From an uncultured Tissierellia bacterium (GTDB lineage: Bacteria; Bacillota; Clostridia; Tissierellales; Peptoniphilaceae): a stretch of DNA of 8,235 nucleotides. Position numbers and translations under genes: made by a program. The notes beneath the pieces are model-generated. The model was not told where the DNA came from. It did no database searches and worked only from the letters and a program-made list of their open reading frames with translations. Below, piece after piece: positions 5,661 through 8,235 of this stretch. The first letter of the stretch is position 1. The number at the start of each line of letters is the position of its first letter. Where the stretch lies: NCBI GenBank assembly GCA_947278105.1, contig CAMYOR010000036.1:1-8235 (forward strand). The letters run 5' to 3'.

Positions 5661-7115
5661 TTATTCCCTTCGAGTTTGGGCGATTTCGCGAATGAGCCTG
5701 CGAAGGAGCAAATAGGTTCTTAACGAAGAATCCATGGACACTCGCTCCTTTAAAGTTTGCGTATCCTTCATGTCCGGACCGATAGAAATCAGATCTAATT
5801 CCGGATTCTTTCTTTGAAAAATTCCACATTCATTGGCCGAATGTAGAGCGCCCTCCCCGGCTTGATTTCCTGTCATTTGTGAATAAACCTTAAAATAAAG
5901 GTCCCGGACAAGCGATCTTTCCCGGCGAATCCAGGCTGGATCGCCTTCTTCAAAGGTACCTGTTCCTGAAAAGGTTTGAACAATCTGTAAAATTTTTTCT
6001 TCTAGTTCCTTCCCTTTTTTTAAACTTGAAGTGCGTAGGGAGATCCGAATTCGAGCGCTTTGTTTTTCCGTGATAACGGAATAAAGGTTATCGGAGCTTT
6101 CGATCTGGTCGGTCCCCGCTTTCATAGTAAAGACACCATGAGGCAGCATCATGATCAAATTGAGGAGACGCTGAGAGGAAGGGTGGTCCATGGGAGGATC
6201 AAGAGAAGTACCCTGGTCCCAAGTAAAACGAAAATCGGGATCTGATTTTAAGAGGTTATCAGAAAGCTCATCTCTAACCCCAGCCATGGCCTCAAAAACC
6301 CTTTCGCTTTCCTCCACAGGAAAGGAAATGATGGCCTGGGCAAAGCTTGGAATCACCGATTCATAGGTATTGCCATAAAAAGAGTTGATGAGGATTTGGC
6401 TGCTTTGATCGATTCGCCAAAGAAAATCCGCAAGTACTTTAATCGCATTGGAACGAACATCTAAAATATCGTCCCCGGCGTTTCCTCCCCGAAGGCCGTC
6501 AACCCTGATCCTAACTTGGGCCCTTTTCTTACTAAAAGAGGAGCGTTTTAAAGGAATTTCAAGGCTTCCGATCATCCCTCCTGAAGAGGAGGTCCCGACA
6601 ATTCCCTCAATTTTTGAATCGAGGTTCACCAGGATATCGGCATCCAGAAAACGGGATTCAAGATTTTTTGCCCCGTGCATTCCTCTGACCTTGCCGTTGG
6701 TAAAAATGAAACGAGTCTGAGGCAAGGGGATCGGTTCGTCCAAAAGGGCCAACATCATGGAAAGACCCATGGTATTATCGGCCCCTAGGCTGGTTCCTTT
6801 GGCTCTTAGCCAGCCACCCTCTTCAACAATCCGGATGGGGTCGATAGAAAAATCGTGGTCCAATCCTTCTTCTTTTAGGCAAACCATATCTAAATGTCCC
6901 TGGAGAATCAGCCTGGGGGCTTCTTCCAGTCCTGGAGAGGGCGGAAGCTGAAGAATTACATTGTAAGACTTGTCCTGAAAGGGATGGTATCCCATCGAGC
7001 GAATCAGCCGCAGAAAAGCATCCGAGGAAAGATCCTCTGGATACCTCGGATAACGGGTCAGCCTATCAAAATATTGAAAAAGAAGATTTTTATTTTTCGC
7101 GTCAGTGATTTCCAT
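5661..7115 (-). CDS. M20C (PepD-like) dipeptidase homologue with degenerate active site
   Basis: 484 residues, the normal length for PepD, the cytosolic di-zinc enzyme cleaving Xaa-His dipeptides. Collinear similarity runs end to end: GHLDMVC (73-79), GTSLGADN (107-114), GMHGAKNL (145-152), VNLDS (163-167), GLRGGNAG (207-214), ISLRTSS (358-364), LHSANECGIF (424-433) and ISIGP (443-447). Retained equivalents of E. coli PepD residues are His74, Asp76, Asp113, Asp166 and His425. Lost are the Glu-Glu pair (E. coli 149/150: catalytic base and metal ligand), here Lys142-Val143, and the lid-domain His of GGHSG, here Asn212. Spacing is unchanged, so this is substitution and not a frameshift. The protein may be inactive or have a new role. 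The ATG at 7115 follows AAGGGA by 6 bases and lies 18 bp after the prolyl isomerase stop, so the two are likely co-transcribed. Confidence 0.92.
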   Translation of the reverse strand: MEITDAKNKNLLFQYFDRLTRYPRYPEDLSSDAFLRLIRSMGYHPFQDKSYNVILQLPPSPGLEEAPRLILQGHLDMVCLKEEGLDHDFSIDPIRIVEEGGWLRAKGTSLGADNTMGLSMMLALLDEPIPLPQTRFIFTNGKVRGMHGAKNLESRFLDADILVNLDSKIEGIVGTSSSGGMIGSLEIPLKRSSFSKKRAQVRIRVDGLRGGNAGDDILDVRSNAIKVLADFLWRIDQSSQILINSFYGNTYESVIPSFAQAIISFPVEESERVFEAMAGVRDELSDNLLKSDPDFRFTWDQGTSLDPPMDHPSSQRLLNLIMMLPHGVFTMKAGTDQIESSDNLYSVITEKQSARIRISLRTSSLKKGKELEEKILQIVQTFSGTGTFEEGDPAWIRRERSLVRDLYFKVYSQMTGNQAGEGALHSANECGIFQRKNPELDLISIGPDMKDTQTLKERVSMDSSLRTYLLLRRLIREIAQTRRE

Positions 7116-7133
7116 CGGACATCCCTTCAGTCT

Positions 7134-7886
7134 TTATTTGTTCAGGTGCCTCTTTACATCATGCTTTTCTTCCACTTCCCTGAGTTTATTCTTATAAATA
7201 TCCTGCTGTTTTAAAAGAGTTAGCCGGTGACGAATCTCTTCCTTCATTTCATTTAATTCTGTTCCCCGCTGAAGTTTTCTGGAATTTAAGCGGATAATAT
7301 GCCAGCCAAATTCGCTTTGAACCGGATCTGAAATAGTCTCTTCTTCCATTTCCATGCAGGCTTTTTCAAAGGGCTCTACCATCTGTCCGCTTCTAAAATC
7401 TCCCAGGCTTCCACCATTTTTACCTGAGGGGCAGGTGGATTTTTCCTGGGCCAGGTTTTCAAACCTCTCCCCCCTATCCAGGCGAGACTTTACTTCCTTT
7501 GCCTCCTCTTCCCCTTCCAGTAGAATATGGTCGGCATTAAATAGGTAGAGGGGCTTAAGGTCGTCCCTGTGTTTTTCATAATCCGCTTCCACTTCGGAAT
7601 CCGTAACCTTTGCCTGACCAAGAAGTTTTCCCAGGGCGTACTGCTGAAGCATTTGTTTTTCGATGACGTTCATCTTATCTCGAAATTCTTGATCTTCATC
7701 CATGTGGGTATCCCTGGCCTCAAGATAAAGGAGTTCCTGGTTAATCAGCTCATCGGTAAGCTGGCGAATTCCTTCTTCTCCTGCAAAAGAAGCTCCCTGG
7801 GGCCCCATCGCACGCATCAGGCCCTGAACATCCGAATCGTAAATTTTATGTTGATCTACTTCGGCTAATAATCTGTTTTCTGCCAC
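7134..7886 (-). CDS. Cytoplasmic parvulin-type peptidyl-prolyl isomerase (PpiC-like)
   Basis: A 250-residue protein predicted to catalyse cis-trans isomerisation of prolyl bonds and help folding. An N-terminal helical SurA/PrsA-like region (about 1-105) precedes a PpiC rotamase domain (about 114-203) that closely resembles E. coli PpiC: CPSGKNGGSLGDF at 152-164, GQMVEPF at 167-173 and FGWHII at 193-198. Expected active-site residues are present: His120, Cys152, Met169, Phe173 and His196. A charged, coiled-coil-like helix (about 208-245) closes the protein. Unlike PrsA it has no signal peptide or lipobox, so it should stay in the cytoplasm. The start is GTG at 7886, backed by a strong AAAGGAGG 5 bases upstream. 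The gene follows the CvfB-like gene by 41 bp. Confidence 0.94.
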   Translation of the reverse strand: MAENRLLAEVDQHKIYDSDVQGLMRAMGPQGASFAGEEGIRQLTDELINQELLYLEARDTHMDEDQEFRDKMNVIEKQMLQQYALGKLLGQAKVTDSEVEADYEKHRDDLKPLYLFNADHILLEGEEEAKEVKSRLDRGERFENLAQEKSTCPSGKNGGSLGDFRSGQMVEPFEKACMEMEEETISDPVQSEFGWHIIRLNSRKLQRGTELNEMKEEIRHRLTLLKQQDIYKNKLREVEEKHDVKRHLNK

Positions 7887-7891
7887 AATAT

Positions 7892-7899
7892 CCTCCTTT
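7892..7899 (-). promoter_or_regulatory. Strong ribosome binding site for a GTG start
   Basis: The minus strand reads AAAGGAGG, 5 bases before the GTG at 7884-7886. It supports that non-ATG start for the prolyl isomerase. Confidence 0.8.
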
Positions 7900-7927
7900 T
7901 AAAAGCGTAGATGAATTTTGCTCTAAA

Positions 7928-8235
7928 CTACTTACTGTTTTCTTCTTTCTCTTCCAACAGACGAATCCCTCCCCTTTCAAAACGAATTTTTCGCTCTTTC
8001 AAGAGGCGGCCAACAGCATTTTTGAACTGACTCTTGCTCATATGAAAAGAGGCCTTAATCTCTTCAGGCTTGGTATGATCATCGACTTCTAGAAAGCCCC
8101 GGTTCTTTTTTAATTGGTTAAGAAGAACCTCAGCATCCTCATGAATCCTTTGACCCATCGAAGATAGGGCACTGAAGGCAATTTTTCCGTCCGGCTGGAT
8201 ATATTCTACACGAGCCCGGACCCGTTCTCCAACCC
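7928..8235 (-). CDS. C-terminal part of a CvfB/YitL-like S1 RNA-binding protein (5' end outside window)
   Basis: The frame is open from the right edge to the TAG at 7928-7930, giving 101 visible residues. The first 23 or so (VGERVRARVEYIQPDGKIAF) read like the last strands of an S1 RNA-binding domain. A linker DEDAEVLLNQL follows, after which comes the C-terminal winged helix typical of CvfB/YitL: DDHTKPEEIKASFHMSKSQ, then FKNAVGRLLKERKIRFERGGI. In this family several S1-type domains bind RNA; in Staphylococcus aureus CvfB influences virulence gene expression. The Met at 8158 lies inside this conserved stretch and is not the true start. The homologues are roughly 280-300 residues, so about two thirds of the gene lies to the right. 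It is the most upstream gene of its unit that can be seen. Confidence 0.85.
   Translation of the reverse strand, partial: VGERVRARVEYIQPDGKIAFSALSSMGQRIHEDAEVLLNQLKKNRGFLEVDDHTKPEEIKASFHMSKSQFKNAVGRLLKERKIRFERGGIRLLEEKEENSK

Noticed and set aside
6670..6695. Frameshift as explanation of the altered PepD active-site motif
   Set aside because: The residues on both sides align to PepD in the same frame with identical spacing, so substitutions fit and an indel pair is not needed.
1..8235. CRISPR array, tRNA/rRNA, insertion sequence or phage attachment site
   Set aside because: No direct repeat arrays, transposase motifs, terminal inverted repeats or RNA gene signatures were found by eye. The only transposon-related sequence is the Nextera mosaic end.

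Overview
The window looks like part of a bacterial chromosome, most likely from a Firmicute of the class Clostridia, assembled from Illumina Nextera data. The evidence is strong AGGAGG-type ribosome binding sites, TTG and GTG starts, a low-to-moderate GC content, and a gene set typical of that group: a CvfB/YitL-like RNA-binding protein, a DUF1292 protein, a tiny P-loop ATPase and an OmpR-type two-component system. I cannot name a genus. All nine supported genes lie on the minus strand, so the window reads right to left. No RNA gene, insertion sequence, CRISPR array or prophage signature was seen.

Unit 1 (8235 down to about 4725): the 3' end of a CvfB/YitL-like gene (5' end outside the window), a cytoplasmic parvulin-type prolyl isomerase with a GTG start, an M20C (PepD-like) aminoacyl-histidine dipeptidase homologue, a DUF1292 protein and a 142-residue P-loop NTPase. 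Most gaps are 16-57 bp, and the unit ends in a clear rho-independent terminator at about 4725-4755. The PepD-like protein keeps the fold and several metal ligands. It has lost the Glu-Glu pair that supplies the catalytic base and a metal ligand, and also the lid-domain His, so it may be a pseudo-peptidase.

Unit 2 (4668 down to the left edge): an RluA-family 23S rRNA pseudouridine synthase with a TTG start, an OmpR/PhoB response regulator, a membrane sensor histidine kinase overlapping it, and an unrecognised lipoprotein whose ribosome binding site overlaps the kinase stop codon. The tight packing suggests that regulator, kinase and lipoprotein are made together and that the lipoprotein works with the kinase outside the membrane.

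The first 32 bases are not genomic. They match the Illumina Nextera Read 1 transposase adapter lacking its first base. The lipoprotein gene is therefore cut off at base 33, and its apparent last residues and stop codon come from the adapter.

The window is gene-dense. The longest gene-free stretch is about 100 bp (4669-4769), holding the terminator and the start region of unit 2. The main points for a second look are the degenerate PepD active site, the unknown kinase-linked lipoprotein, an alternative RNA helix overlapping the terminator, and the adapter artefact.
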